Assembly (NCBI RefSeq): GCF_024347675.1
Contig: NZ_AP024882.1
Location: 1 to 64,000, forward strand
DNA from: Vibrio ishigakensis
GTDB taxonomy: Bacteria > Pseudomonadota > Gammaproteobacteria > Enterobacterales > Vibrionaceae
Direction of reading: 5' to 3'
Length of the DNA stretch: 64,000 bases
A program made the translations under genes and the position numbers. This document shows, piece by piece, positions 17,098-26,036 of this stretch (within the stretch, counting starts at the first letter, position 1; the number at the start of each line of letters is the position of its first letter). A model generated the notes under the pieces. The model saw only the letters and a program-made list of their open reading frames with translations, searched no databases and had not been told where the DNA came from.

Positions 17098-18011
17098 CGT
17101 CTTCCTCCCAAGGCACGCTTGTATTCTTGGATATGTTCACCACTGGTATCGAGCTGAACAAAGGGAAGATTCTTGATCGCCATAAGCCTAGTTAACTGCT
17201 CTTCACGCTTATTGTGGTGCGCTTCAAGACCAAGGTTTGCTTTAGCTATCTTGCTCTCTTCGGTAATTGAGAGTTGCAACTCGCCATCGCCCATCACCCA
17301 GTTACTACTTGGGATGGTCTTCTCCATTGGATCAGATACACGCACAGCCAGCAGATCGTTGTGGATCTGTAGCTGTTTCACTTTATCCAAGTCGGCTTCT
17401 TTGATGTCCAGCCAGTCGCTGATAATCACTATGGTGGTGTTCTTGCTTGCCATACGCTCAATGCTGGCCAGCCAATGGGACATGCTCACCTCTTCGCTAT
17501 CCATCGAACCGACAGATAGGCTGTGATTAGCTTGCTGGACGGACTTTAAAGCGTGCAGTAGATGACCTCGAGAGCGCTGCGACTTAAAGGCCTGAATGGA
17601 TTTCGACGAGCGTAAACTCACGCCAACTCGGTCGTTATCAGAAAGGATGCTCCACCCACTCAGAGCGGCAACCTCTGCGGCCACAACCGATTTCATAACC
17701 TGGTTTGAAGCAAAGAACATACTGGCACTTTGGTCGATGCAGAGAAGCACATTGCGGTCTTTCTCTTCGGTATAACTACGAACATGTGGTTTACCAGTAC
17801 GCAGGGTCACCTTCCAATCTAGGTTGCGAATATCATCGCCCTTTTGGTAATGACGTAGCTCTTCAAAGTTGAGTCCGCGCCCACGAAATAGGGATTGATG
17901 ACGACCAGAAAGTACAGTGTCTGATTTTAGTTGAGGCAAGAAAGAGAGCCCCACAGCCTGAGACTGCAAGGCAATCAATGCCTTGAAATCACAATAGATA
18001 CGGGAGTCCAT
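17094..18011 (-). CDS. DUF58 domain protein of the MoxR-Bat operon
   Basis: 305 residues with the DUF58 signature (RGRGLNFEELRHYQKGDDIRNLDWKVTLRTG at about 42-72, named here by its key RxGxxFxExRxYxxGDDxRxIDW pattern) and a degenerate VWA-like fold (DQSASM, IISDWLD). It is soluble. DUF58 proteins are regular partners of MoxR ATPases. It lies 4 bases after the MoxR stop and overlaps the DUF4381 gene. Confidence 0.9.
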   Translation of the reverse strand: MDSRIYCDFKALIALQSQAVGLSFLPQLKSDTVLSGRHQSLFRGRGLNFEELRHYQKGDDIRNLDWKVTLRTGKPHVRSYTEEKDRNVLLCIDQSASMFFASNQVMKSVVAAEVAALSGWSILSDNDRVGVSLRSSKSIQAFKSQRSRGHLLHALKSVQQANHSLSVGSMDSEEVSMSHWLASIERMASKNTTIVIISDWLDIKEADLDKVKQLQIHNDLLAVRVSDPMEKTIPSSNWVMGDGELQLSITEESKIAKANLGLEAHHNKREEQLTRLMAIKNLPFVQLDTSGEHIQEYKRALGGRR

Positions 18012-18015
18012 AGTT

Positions 18016-18999
18016 TTACCCGATCAATACATGATCAAGAAGCTCATCCACTACCTTGATAGCGTCGATACCATCAGCCAAAGCGTCGTAACTCAAGCTA
18101 TGACGATGAGATAGCACGCTATGGGCTACTGCGCGAACATCATCTGTCTCGACATAGCTACGACCTTTGAGCCACGCATAAGCACGGGCACACTTGTCTA
18201 AGGCAATGGTGGCACGCGGGCTAGCACCCACCGCAATCCAGCGAGAAAGGTTCGATTCGGGATAACGCTCAGGTCGACGAGTAGCCATAACTAAGTTAAC
18301 CATGTACTTCTCAACCAGCTCAGAAACCTCAACATTAGCAATCTCGGCTCGTGCCGCGATGATGGTGGCAGGATCGATAGCCAAGGCTTGTTGTTCTTCA
18401 CCACCGACCACTTCCTCGCCACGCACCAAGCGAATAATGGCAAGCTCAGCGTCGTCATCTGGATAATCGACGGTGACCTTCAAAATAAAGCGGTCCATCT
18501 GCGCTTCGGGCAGTGGGTAAGTACCTTCTTGCTCGATTGGGTTTTGGGTAGCAAGCACCATAAACAGTTCAGGAAGTTGATGGGTTTGATCACCCACGGT
18601 CACTGTGCCTTCTGCCATCGCTTCAAGCAGTGCTGCTTGAACCTTAGCTGGCGCACGGTTGATCTCATCGGCAAGCACTATGCTGTTAAAGATAGGACCC
18701 GGTTGAAAATGCAGGCTGGCTTTCTCCTGCTCAGAGGTTGCCTCTTGATAGACTTCAGTGCCGGTAACGTCAGAAGGAAGCAGGTCTGGCGTGAACTGAA
18801 CGCGACCGAATGAGGTATTGAGCGCATCTGCCAACGCTTTAACTGAACGGGTTTTCGCCGTACCCGGCAAACCCTCTAGAAGTACATGACCATTAGTTAA
18901 TAGGCCAAGCACTAGAGCCTCTACAACATGCTGCTGTCCAACAACAGAGCGTTCTACTCGTTCAATCAACTGGTTTACTGCGTTTTGAGTGTCACTCAT
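18016..18999 (-). CDS. MoxR-family AAA+ ATPase
   Basis: 327 residues. Walker A is GLPGTAKT (43-50), Walker B is LADEINRAPAKVQAALLEAM (about 110-130), and the sensor segment ATQNPIEQEGTYPLPEAQMD is characteristic of MoxR. These cytoplasmic ATPases remodel VWA-domain partners. It is the first gene of the DUF58-DUF4381-BatA-BatB/C-BatD-LysR run and lies 85 bases downstream of the octaheme cytochrome gene in the same direction. That gap contains an ATAACC-AAT-GGTTAT inverted repeat. Confidence 0.93.
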   Translation of the reverse strand: MSDTQNAVNQLIERVERSVVGQQHVVEALVLGLLTNGHVLLEGLPGTAKTRSVKALADALNTSFGRVQFTPDLLPSDVTGTEVYQEATSEQEKASLHFQPGPIFNSIVLADEINRAPAKVQAALLEAMAEGTVTVGDQTHQLPELFMVLATQNPIEQEGTYPLPEAQMDRFILKVTVDYPDDDAELAIIRLVRGEEVVGGEEQQALAIDPATIIAARAEIANVEVSELVEKYMVNLVMATRRPERYPESNLSRWIAVGASPRATIALDKCARAYAWLKGRSYVETDDVRAVAHSVLSHRHSLSYDALADGIDAIKVVDELLDHVLIG

Positions 19000-19067
19000 T
19001 GGTTCTTCCTCACGTTATCCTTGCCTCGAAACCACCTCGAGGACGCTCAATTTTAACCGACACCGCC

Positions 19068-19082
19068 ATAACCAATGGTTAT
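19068..19082. promoter_or_regulatory. Perfect inverted repeat ATAACC-AAT-GGTTAT between cytochrome and MoxR genes
   Basis: A 6+3+6 perfect palindrome just downstream of the cytochrome stop and about 70 bases upstream of the MoxR start. It resembles the GGTTATA arms at 6844-6880, so a regulator common to the block is possible. No terminator is visible in this gap. Confidence 0.4.
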
Positions 19083-19084
19083 AA

Positions 19085-21343
19085 CTAACGTAGCAATTGG
19101 TTGCGAAGCGGCGCAATAATGTTAGGTGGCGCATACTTTTCTAATTCAGTAAGGCATTTCCTCGCTTCAAACTCAGCGCTCATCTTGTCACTGTACTTCA
19201 CCAACATCTCACAGCGCGCATAGAGCTGCTGCGGGTTACCACTGATTCGAAACGCCCTATCTAGCGCATCGCTCGCTTTAGAAAGGTCCACATTCTCAAG
19301 CGCCAGACCATAGAGGAACCAATACTGGCTATTTTCTGGTTCAGCTACTGTAGATAGCCTCAGCATCTCTAGCGCTTGGGGCTGTTTGTCTTGTCTAAGC
19401 AGTGATAAGGCGGCGCTGTATCTCAAGCCGCCTGACTTAGGCTGAGCGGCAATGCCCTGCTCTAGAGTCTGAAACGCTTTAGATTCATCACCCTGCTCTC
19501 GATACAGGTCGGCTAAATTGACATAGCTATTAGCGAAGATAGGCTCTACTCGTATCGCTCCCTGATAGGCCTGTATTGCTTTATCTACCTCACCTTGAGC
19601 TCGATACACATTCCCTAAATTGGTACGACCGAAACCTCGGTCAGAGTTAAACTTTTGGATCTGGATATATTCATTTAAAGCCGGAGTCAGCGCTTCTTTC
19701 TGTGGCAGACTCATCTGTTTCCAACTTGCTACCAAGGCACCTGCGGCCTCCGTTCTGACCGCCAATACTGGATCTGAAAGAAGTGGTTCAAGGATTTGCC
19801 ACCTGTCACTGAATTCAAATCCTTGTGATCCCTCAATTGCACCAAGACGGATAAGCTCACTGTCATGTTTTACTGCACGAGCCAATGCTACCGTGGTGTT
19901 CTTGCCTGAATACGGCGACATACGAGACAAGGCTGAAGCGCGAATAATATCGCTCTGCTTGGCATCTTGTGCGGTAAGTGACAGAGCATCTTCTGCTCCG
20001 CGATGCCCGATATCCGCAGCATAAAAAGCGATAGCAAAGTGGCGTTCTTTATATCGAGGTGAATCTGGGAACCAGGCTCTCACTTGCTGCGCAGCCCATT
20101 GATTGGTTTGATCGGTATGGCAGTCGGTGCACACATTAGGGGTTCCCAAATGCTCACTTAGGTCTGGCCTTGGGATCTGCCAGCTATGATCGCGTCTTGG
20201 GTCAACCTGCATATAGGTGGTTTCTGGCATATGGCAGGTGACACACTGTGATCCCTCACTGTCGGCTTTGTGAAAGGTGTGTTTCTCTGGACTGAACTCG
20301 GTTGGAATATGGCACTGAGCGCACACCGCCTCCTGAGGAATGGCTAGCTTAGAGGTGTGAGGGTCATGGCAATTTGTACAACTGACTCCTTTCGCGGCCA
20401 TTTTTGACTGCAAGTAAGAGCCATACACATAATCCTCATCAAAGATCTGTCCGTCATGGTGATAAAGCTCAGGAGTGATTAAACTCAGACGATATTTATC
20501 CAGAAAACCGGTTTTGACATGATCGCCCTGTTCCGTGAGTTGTGTTCTGCGACTGTGGCACTGAGCGCACACCTGCATCTGGTCGGTGTTATGTTTAGCT
20601 TGGGGCTGAAAGGTTGATTTGCCCTCCTGCATCACCCACTGCTTGACCGCTTTAGACAGGTCTCTATCAAAACCCGCATGCGCAATGCTCGGCGGACTTT
20701 CTTTCTTCGCCCAATCCAAATGTTCACTGGCCGGGCCATGACACGCCTCACAGCCAACATTTACCTCAGACCAGGTGGTTTGATACTTGTCAGCCTTGGC
20801 ATCATAGTTTTTTGCGAGATTAGTCGAGTGGCAATCGGCACACATGAAATTCCAGTTCTGCCCGGCGTTGGTCCAGTAGAACTCATCGTGCTTATCTAAA
20901 TCAGGGTAGAGATGAAACCAGCGCTGACCCCCATCGGATTTATCCCGTGAATCCCAAGCAAAAGGAATAAGCTGTACCCTGCCATCATCAAATTCCACCA
21001 TGTATTGCTGCAATGGATAATGGCCAAAGGTGTAGCTGATCTTGTAGTCACGGTATTGGTCGTCCGGCCCTTGGATATTGACCCAGAACTCGTCTCCCTT
21101 TTTGAAAAAGCGGTTTTGATCGCCTTCAAACTCAAAAGTCGCACTGTCAAAATCACCCAATACTGAATCGGTCGAGGCATGCAACATGGCACGTTCATGG
21201 TCAGAGCCTTGCCACGCTTGATACTCTTCTTGGTGACAGGTTATACAGGTCTCGCTACCCACATACTCTTTTGCTGAGCTGGAAAGGCTCAATGATGACA
21301 GAAACAGCCCAATAACCAGTGTAATAACCTTGCCTACTTCCAT
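19085..21343 (-). CDS. Exported octaheme cytochrome c with HEAT and TPR tail
   Basis: 752 residues with a signal peptide (SSA-K near residue 24). Eight CXXCH heme-binding motifs are visible in the first half: CITCH, CADCH, CEACH, CAQCH, CTNCH, CAQCH, CVTCH and CTDCH. The arrangement recalls cytochrome c554-like multiheme proteins. From about residue 450 HEAT-like helices follow, then at least three TPR units (about 565-720). Residues 509-752 are colinear with the stand-alone HEAT/TPR protein at 4505-5470. It probably carries electrons in the periplasm, docked to a partner through the repeat tail. Donor and acceptor are unknown. It may be the first gene of the MoxR-Bat transcript. Confidence 0.92.
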   Translation of the reverse strand: MEVGKVITLVIGLFLSSLSLSSSAKEYVGSETCITCHQEEYQAWQGSDHERAMLHASTDSVLGDFDSATFEFEGDQNRFFKKGDEFWVNIQGPDDQYRDYKISYTFGHYPLQQYMVEFDDGRVQLIPFAWDSRDKSDGGQRWFHLYPDLDKHDEFYWTNAGQNWNFMCADCHSTNLAKNYDAKADKYQTTWSEVNVGCEACHGPASEHLDWAKKESPPSIAHAGFDRDLSKAVKQWVMQEGKSTFQPQAKHNTDQMQVCAQCHSRRTQLTEQGDHVKTGFLDKYRLSLITPELYHHDGQIFDEDYVYGSYLQSKMAAKGVSCTNCHDPHTSKLAIPQEAVCAQCHIPTEFSPEKHTFHKADSEGSQCVTCHMPETTYMQVDPRRDHSWQIPRPDLSEHLGTPNVCTDCHTDQTNQWAAQQVRAWFPDSPRYKERHFAIAFYAADIGHRGAEDALSLTAQDAKQSDIIRASALSRMSPYSGKNTTVALARAVKHDSELIRLGAIEGSQGFEFSDRWQILEPLLSDPVLAVRTEAAGALVASWKQMSLPQKEALTPALNEYIQIQKFNSDRGFGRTNLGNVYRAQGEVDKAIQAYQGAIRVEPIFANSYVNLADLYREQGDESKAFQTLEQGIAAQPKSGGLRYSAALSLLRQDKQPQALEMLRLSTVAEPENSQYWFLYGLALENVDLSKASDALDRAFRISGNPQQLYARCEMLVKYSDKMSAEFEARKCLTELEKYAPPNIIAPLRNQLLR

Positions 21344-21524
21344 GTAAACGCTCGATATAAAAATGTTATATAAACAATAGCTTAGCTGGGTAAGCTGTCG
21401 AGGATTGTCACGTATAATTCATGCCTGAATATGGAAAGTGAGACCTAACATTGCGATATTAGAGCTGTTGAATAAATAGCCTCAGTGCTAGGGTGTACCC
21501 AGTTAAGTTATAGGAGCCCTCGCA

Positions 21525-21653
21525 ATGAAATCTTGGTTTAGATTCATCCCACTGATCTTACTCGTGACTTATGTAATCACTTACGACGTAATCGATCAGA
21601 TGAACCACATGCCGCACCACTCGCAACAAACTGAGCAAGTCGCCAGTAAATAA
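21525..21653 (+). CDS. 42-residue single-helix membrane protein
   Basis: A short gene with a good ribosome site (AGGAG 8 bases before ATG) encoding MKSWFRFIPLILLVTYVITY, one hydrophobic helix, then a polar His/Met-rich tail (DQMNHMPHHSQQ). It is followed, about 80 bases on, by a UUCG-loop terminator, so it looks like a separate transcript. The N-terminal Lys/Arg and hydrophobic stretch predict an inner-membrane protein. The HM-PHH tail could touch metal; this is speculation. Confidence 0.65.
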   Translation: MKSWFRFIPLILLVTYVITYDVIDQMNHMPHHSQQTEQVASK

Positions 21654-21735
21654 CGAGTTATCAATGATTGAGCCAGTATTCATGCTCTATCAAAGGGCGT
21701 GAAAAGGCTCAGATTAAGAATTCATCAGTTTTACA

Positions 21736-21770
21736 AAAAGCCTGCTTTCGAGCAGGCTTTTGTATTTTTC
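21736..21770 (+). terminator. UUCG-tetraloop terminator
   Basis: Stem AAAAGCCTGCT / AGCAGGCTTTT closed by TTCG and followed by GTATTTTTC. It ends the short transcript carrying the 42-residue protein. The remaining stretches of 21344-21893 hold promoter-like AT-rich sequence only. Confidence 0.9.
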
Positions 21771-21842
21771 CGTATTCTACTAATCGTGACCATTCACTCG
21801 CATACCATGCTGTAGCAATAGAAGTTTTATATAGCTGTGATA

Positions 21843-21859
21843 TTGTTACTGTATAACAA
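21843..21859. promoter_or_regulatory. Inverted repeat TTGTTA-CTGTA-TAACAA upstream of the amino acid ABC operon
   Basis: A 6-base-pair inverted repeat with a 5-base spacer lies 43 bases before the ATPase start. The position fits an operator for the transporter operon; the regulator is unknown. Confidence 0.4.
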
Positions 21860-21902
21860 CATATAGAACAATGGCTTAGGGTCTATTGACCATTTGAGTA
21901 GT

Positions 21903-22619
21903 ATGAACGCAATTGAATTTAACGGCGTCAATAAGTGGTACGGGAACTACCACGCATTAAAGAACATAAACCTAACCGTAGCAACGGGAGAGATCTTAGT
22001 TATTTGCGGCCCTTCGGGCTCGGGAAAATCCACCCTGATTCGAACCGTCAACGGCCTAGAAAGCATCTCTGAAGGAAGCGTAGCTGTTAACCATCATTCC
22101 AACACCCCGGCTAAGGCAGGAAACGTCGGCATGGTGTTTCAAAGCTTCAATCTATTTCCACACCTGACTGTGATGGAAAACCTTACCTTAGCGCCAATTC
22201 GAACCCTTAAACTGTCGAAGAAAGAGGCTCAAGAGCGAGCTCGCCATTACCTAGAGCGGGTAAAAATCCCTGAACAAGCGGATAAGTATCCGGTTCAGCT
22301 TTCCGGTGGACAGCAGCAGCGCGTAGCCATCGCACGCTCTCTTTGTATGAAGCCTGAAGTATTGCTATTCGATGAGCCCACTTCGGCTCTCGACCCTGAG
22401 ACAATTCAAGAGGTGCTCGACGTAATGGTGGACCTTGCAAAAGATGGCATCACCATGATGTGTGTTACCCATGAAATGGGCTTTGCAAAGAAGGTCGCTG
22501 ACCGCGTTATCTTTATGGATGAAGGAGAAATCTTGGAAGTAGGTACGCCAACACAAATATTTAATGCCCCAAGCCATCCACGAACCCAGAAATTCTTAGA
22601 CCAGATTTTAAATCATTGA
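21903..22619 (+). CDS. Polar amino acid ABC transporter ATPase (GlnQ-like)
   Basis: 238 residues from ATG 21903; a TTG three codons earlier lacks support. Walker [10 protein letters not shown] (36-44), the Q-loop in [10 protein letters not shown], signature LSGGQQQR and Walker [13 protein letters not shown] are intact. The sequence is of the PAAT family (GlnQ/HisP/GltL type). It is followed 1 base later by a permease, then a binding protein and a second permease, which makes a complete importer. Confidence 0.93.
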   Translation: MNAIEFNGVNKWYGNYHALKNINLTVATGEILVICGPSGSGKSTLIRTVNGLESISEGSVAVNHHSNTPAKAGNVGMVFQSFNLFPHLTVMENLTLAPIRTLKLSKKEAQERARHYLERVKIPEQADKYPVQLSGGQQQRVAIARSLCMKPEVLLFDEPTSALDPETIQEVLDVMVDLAKDGITMMCVTHEMGFAKKVADRVIFMDEGEILEVGTPTQIFNAPSHPRTQKFLDQILNH

Positions 22620-22620
22620 T

Positions 22621-23415
22621 ATGTATAAGCTTATAAAGCCTGTTCTATCGGCAATCGCACAAATACTCATACTGCTTATCGGTATCGTCTGGCTACTAGA
22701 TTCTGGTGCACAAGCCATGGGATACAGCTGGCAATGGGAGCGCGTGCCTGACTATATCGCCTTCTATGAAGACGGACAGTGGTGGCCTGCAGAACTCATC
22801 GATGGGCTAATAGTTACGCTCCAAATCTCCGCCATCAGCCTGTTTTTCACCTTGCTGTTTGGTTTGGTGACTGCGCTACTTAAATTGTCGAACTCAGCAG
22901 TAGGGAGAGCACTGGCGAATCTCTATATCGAGGTGATTCGTAACACGCCGCTGCTGGTGCAAATCTACATACTCTATTTTGTCATCGGCCCGGTTATCGG
23001 CCTCGACCGCTTCTCTACTGCCGTATTAGCCTTGGCTCTGTTTCAAGGCGCGTATACCGCTGAAATATTCCGCGGCGGACTGAACAGTATAGAGAAAGGT
23101 CAGTTTGAAGCGGCAAAATCGCTAGGACTTTCACCTTTCTACACCTATTTCGATGTGATACTGCCACAACTGTTGCAGCGCACCCTGCCACCTCTGACTA
23201 ACGAGGTAGTGTCACTGATAAAGAACTCTTCAATCGTGAGTGTCATGGCGATATTCGACCTTACGACGGAAGGAAGGAACATCGTATCTGAGACGGCTAT
23301 GCCGTTTGAGATATGGTTCACCGTTGCAGCTATCTATTTGTTGTTAACTTTGAGCTTGTCCGCGTTTTCCGCCCTACTTGAACGCAGGTTGGGCGCGCAG
23401 TGGCGCAAGCAATAA
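22621..23415 (+). CDS. Polar amino acid ABC transporter permease 1
   Basis: 264 residues with about five to six helices. The HisM/GlnP-type signature is present (VEVIRNTPLLVQIYILYF and the EAA loop EAAKSLGLSPFYTYFDVILPQ). It pairs with the second permease at 24370 to form the membrane channel. It begins one base after the ATPase stop. Confidence 0.92.
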   Translation: MYKLIKPVLSAIAQILILLIGIVWLLDSGAQAMGYSWQWERVPDYIAFYEDGQWWPAELIDGLIVTLQISAISLFFTLLFGLVTALLKLSNSAVGRALANLYIEVIRNTPLLVQIYILYFVIGPVIGLDRFSTAVLALALFQGAYTAEIFRGGLNSIEKGQFEAAKSLGLSPFYTYFDVILPQLLQRTLPPLTNEVVSLIKNSSIVSVMAIFDLTTEGRNIVSETAMPFEIWFTVAAIYLLLTLSLSAFSALLERRLGAQWRKQ

Positions 23416-23436
23416 TCAGGGAAACTTGGAGAAATC

Positions 23437-24300
23437 ATGATTAAAGGAAAATCAAAAGGCTTCCGTTCACTGTGTTTACGCAGTTTCAAAAAAAGCATCT
23501 CTGCCCTTATGGGTTTAGCCATCAGCATTCCACTTATGACGGCTAGCGCAGTGGCTTCGGATACGCCTAATCTGGATAAAATCAACGAGCGCGGCACCAT
23601 CCGAGTGGGCATGTCCACCTTTGTCCCTTGGGCTATGCGTAACAAACAAGGTGAATTGGTCGGCTTTGAAATCGACGTAGCCAAACGACTGGCCGAGGAT
23701 TCTGGCTGGAAAGTAGAGTTTGTTCCAACCGCTTGGGATGGCATTATTCCTGCCCTTTTAGCTCAAAAATTTGATGTCATCATCGGCGGCCTCTCTATCA
23801 CTCAGGAACGCTCAAAGAGTGTATTGTTCACCTCAGCTTATTCTCACTCCGGCGTTCAGGTAGCAGCAAGCAAAGAGCTAGCATCTGGCTTCTCTGAGTT
23901 CAGTGATTTTAACTCACGTCGCATCAAGATTGCCGCTCGCCGCGGCGCGCACACAGTGCAGGTAGCACGCGATACCTTCCCGAAAGCGAAGATTCTTCAA
24001 TTTGATGACGATGCTCAGGCGTTCCAAGAGGTGTTGAACGGTAACGCACATGCGGTAATTGCTTCTAGCCCTAAGCCAGAGCACGAAGCGGTGAAGCACA
24101 GTGACAAGCTGTTTATCCCATTCGATGAACGTCTAGCTAAAGGCAACGAGGCCTTCGCGGTTCGTCTTGGTGAAGAAGATAAGAAAGCCTTCTTCGACAA
24201 GTGGATCCAAGCCAGAACCGAAGACGGCTGGCTAAAAGAGCGCTATGAGTACTGGTTCTCAACCCTAGATTGGCAAGACCAAATCGCGTCAGGCCAGTAA
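23437..24300 (+). CDS. Amino acid ABC transporter periplasmic binding protein (family 3)
   Basis: 287 residues with a long basic n-region and signal peptide (cleavage about 41, AVA-S). The start is supported by GGAGAAATC just before the ATG. The mature part begins DKINERGTIRVGMSTFVPWAM and has FEIDVAKRLAEDSGWKVEFV and GGLSITQERSKSVLFT, the SBP_bac_3 signature. It carries an amino acid to the two permeases; which amino acid cannot be told. A strong hairpin follows the stop codon. Confidence 0.93.
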   Translation: MIKGKSKGFRSLCLRSFKKSISALMGLAISIPLMTASAVASDTPNLDKINERGTIRVGMSTFVPWAMRNKQGELVGFEIDVAKRLAEDSGWKVEFVPTAWDGIIPALLAQKFDVIIGGLSITQERSKSVLFTSAYSHSGVQVAASKELASGFSEFSDFNSRRIKIAARRGAHTVQVARDTFPKAKILQFDDDAQAFQEVLNGNAHAVIASSPKPEHEAVKHSDKLFIPFDERLAKGNEAFAVRLGEEDKKAFFDKWIQARTEDGWLKERYEYWFSTLDWQDQIASGQ

Positions 24301-24315
24301 TTTCATGTAATCAAT

Positions 24316-24342
24316 GCTGGTGGTAGCAATGCAACCACCAGC
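24316..24342 (+). promoter_or_regulatory. Intercistronic hairpin after the binding-protein gene
   Basis: GCTGGTGGT and ACCACCAGC form a perfect 9-base-pair stem with a 9-base loop between the binding-protein stop and the last permease. There is no T run. Such hairpins protect upstream mRNA from 3' decay and raise binding-protein levels relative to the permease. Confidence 0.65.
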
Positions 24343-24369
24343 GATTTAACCCTTTATCTACCGGTCTGT

Positions 24370-25281
24370 ATGTCAAACCTGCTATCTCAAGCCAAACCGA
24401 AAACCAACAAGCTTTCGTTTAGACCGAATGTGTTGGACCTTGTATTGATTGCCTTACTCCTTATCGGAGCGGTCTGGCTATACCATCGCTCGTCCATTGG
24501 CGTGAACTACAACTGGCGCTGGGCTGATGCCTTTGAGCTTGTATTTACCCCTAGAGCAGATGGCGGCCTACCCTACTTCTTCCAAGGACTTATCTCAACG
24601 GTTCGTCTTAGCTTATGGGGCATGCTTTTAGCCATTGTCTTGGGCACGATATTGGGACTGGCGAAACAATCAGCAGTGGCCATCTTTAATATCCCTGCCA
24701 ACGCATTTATTCAGCTAGTAAGAAACATTCCCCCTCTGGTGTTTGTATTCATTTTCTACTTCTTTATCTCCAATCAGCTAATTCCGTTACTGGGATTAGA
24801 TTCGATTTTGAGAGGGGGAAGCCAAGATATCAATGCCCTGCAATCCTTCCTATTCGGACCCGTATCGCTTTGGGAAAACCTAGTATCTGGTGTGCTGTGT
24901 GTGGGTCTACTCTCCTCAGCGTACGTAGCAGAGGTGATACGCGCCGGCCTTACTTCAATCCCGAAAGGTCAGTGGGAGGCATCCGACTCACTAGGGTTAT
25001 CACGATGGACTAAGTATCGTTTTGTCATCGCCCCGCAGGTGCTGACGGCGATAACCCCAGCGCTCGCCGGACAAGCCATATCCTTGGTGAAAGACACCTC
25101 TATTGTCTCGTTAATCTCGATACAAGAGCTCACATTTGTTGGAACGGAAATCGCTAACTCATCAGGTTTAATCTTCGAGATCTGGCTAATGGTAGGTTTG
25201 GTCTATCTGTTGATCTGTCTCTCTCTATCCATGCTATTTAGAAAGCTAGAAAAGCGCAGTTTGCGTCATTTGGCTCGCTAG
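24370..25281 (+). CDS. Polar amino acid ABC transporter permease 2
   Basis: 303 residues with a longer N-terminus than permease 1, including a first helix at about 22-40. The signatures LVRNIPPLVFVFIFYFF and the EAA loop EASDSLGLSRWTKYRFVIAPQ mark a HisM-type permease. It is the last gene of the operon. No terminator is visible before the next gene. Confidence 0.92.
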   Translation: MSNLLSQAKPKTNKLSFRPNVLDLVLIALLLIGAVWLYHRSSIGVNYNWRWADAFELVFTPRADGGLPYFFQGLISTVRLSLWGMLLAIVLGTILGLAKQSAVAIFNIPANAFIQLVRNIPPLVFVFIFYFFISNQLIPLLGLDSILRGGSQDINALQSFLFGPVSLWENLVSGVLCVGLLSSAYVAEVIRAGLTSIPKGQWEASDSLGLSRWTKYRFVIAPQVLTAITPALAGQAISLVKDTSIVSLISIQELTFVGTEIANSSGLIFEIWLMVGLVYLLICLSLSMLFRKLEKRSLRHLAR

Positions 25282-25322
25282 TTTTTTATCAAAATAGAGC
25301 ACTTAATTTCTGCCAATAATGC

Positions 25323-25336
25323 CCTATACGTATAGG
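25323..25336. promoter_or_regulatory. Perfect 14-base palindrome CCTATACGTATAGG
   Basis: The palindrome has no spacer and lies 48 bases upstream of the DUF1349 gene, where an operator would be expected. I do not recognise the regulator. Confidence 0.45.
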
Positions 25337-25384
25337 TCATTCGGTGTCATTATGTGCCAAGTTGAATAGTCACGAGATAAGATA

Positions 25385-26014
25385 ATGGTCGACTTTACTA
25401 AAGCAAAATGGATCTTTCCGCCCAAAGAATTCGAGGTTTCTACCGAGGCCATCTCAATTACCACAGAGCCTCAAACCGATTTCTGGCAACGCTCATACTA
25501 CGGCTTTCGCAACGATAATGCGCCAGCATTGCAGTTGGAGTCCGAAGACAACTTCTCCTTCACCGTGCGTGTCGATTTTGAGTATCAAGCTCAGTTCGAT
25601 CAGTGCGGTCTCATCATCTATTTAGACAACGAGAACTGGTTCAAAGCCTCTATCGAATATGAGAACCAAGAATTCTCTCGTCTAGGTAGCGTAGTCACTA
25701 ACTTGGGTTACTCCGATTGGGCAACCACAGACATCCCGCTGCCATCGCATATTTGGTATCGCCTAAGTCGCCGTGGTCCAGATTTCTTGATTGAGTCATC
25801 CCTAGATGGTGAGACCTTTAAGCAGATGCGTATCTTCCATCTACATAAATTGGGTGAAACCACGCCTGAGATGGGTAAGGCGATGCCGCCAATGCCAGCG
25901 ACTAATGCTGTGAAATTTGGTGTATATGCGTGTAGCCCATTGCAGTCATCATTTACCGCCAAGTTCAGTCAAATGAGCCTAGAGCCGTGTAAGTGGGAAG
26001 CTCACCCAGCGTAA
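25385..26014 (+). CDS. DUF1349 family protein (concanavalin-like fold)
   Basis: 209 residues, no signal peptide. The sequence has the DUF1349 pattern: FWQRSYYGFRNDNAP, DQCGLIIYLDNENWFKASIEYEN, and the closing SSFTAKFSQMSLEP. The family adopts a jelly-roll fold like that of glucanases and lectins and is found in bacteria and yeast; its activity is not established. The gene stands alone behind a palindrome and ends at a hairpin shared with the converging GH16 gene. Confidence 0.85.
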   Translation: MVDFTKAKWIFPPKEFEVSTEAISITTEPQTDFWQRSYYGFRNDNAPALQLESEDNFSFTVRVDFEYQAQFDQCGLIIYLDNENWFKASIEYENQEFSRLGSVVTNLGYSDWATTDIPLPSHIWYRLSRRGPDFLIESSLDGETFKQMRIFHLHKLGETTPEMGKAMPPMPATNAVKFGVYACSPLQSSFTAKFSQMSLEPCKWEAHPA

Positions 26015-26036
26015 ACGCTATCTGCTTAGTGCATCC

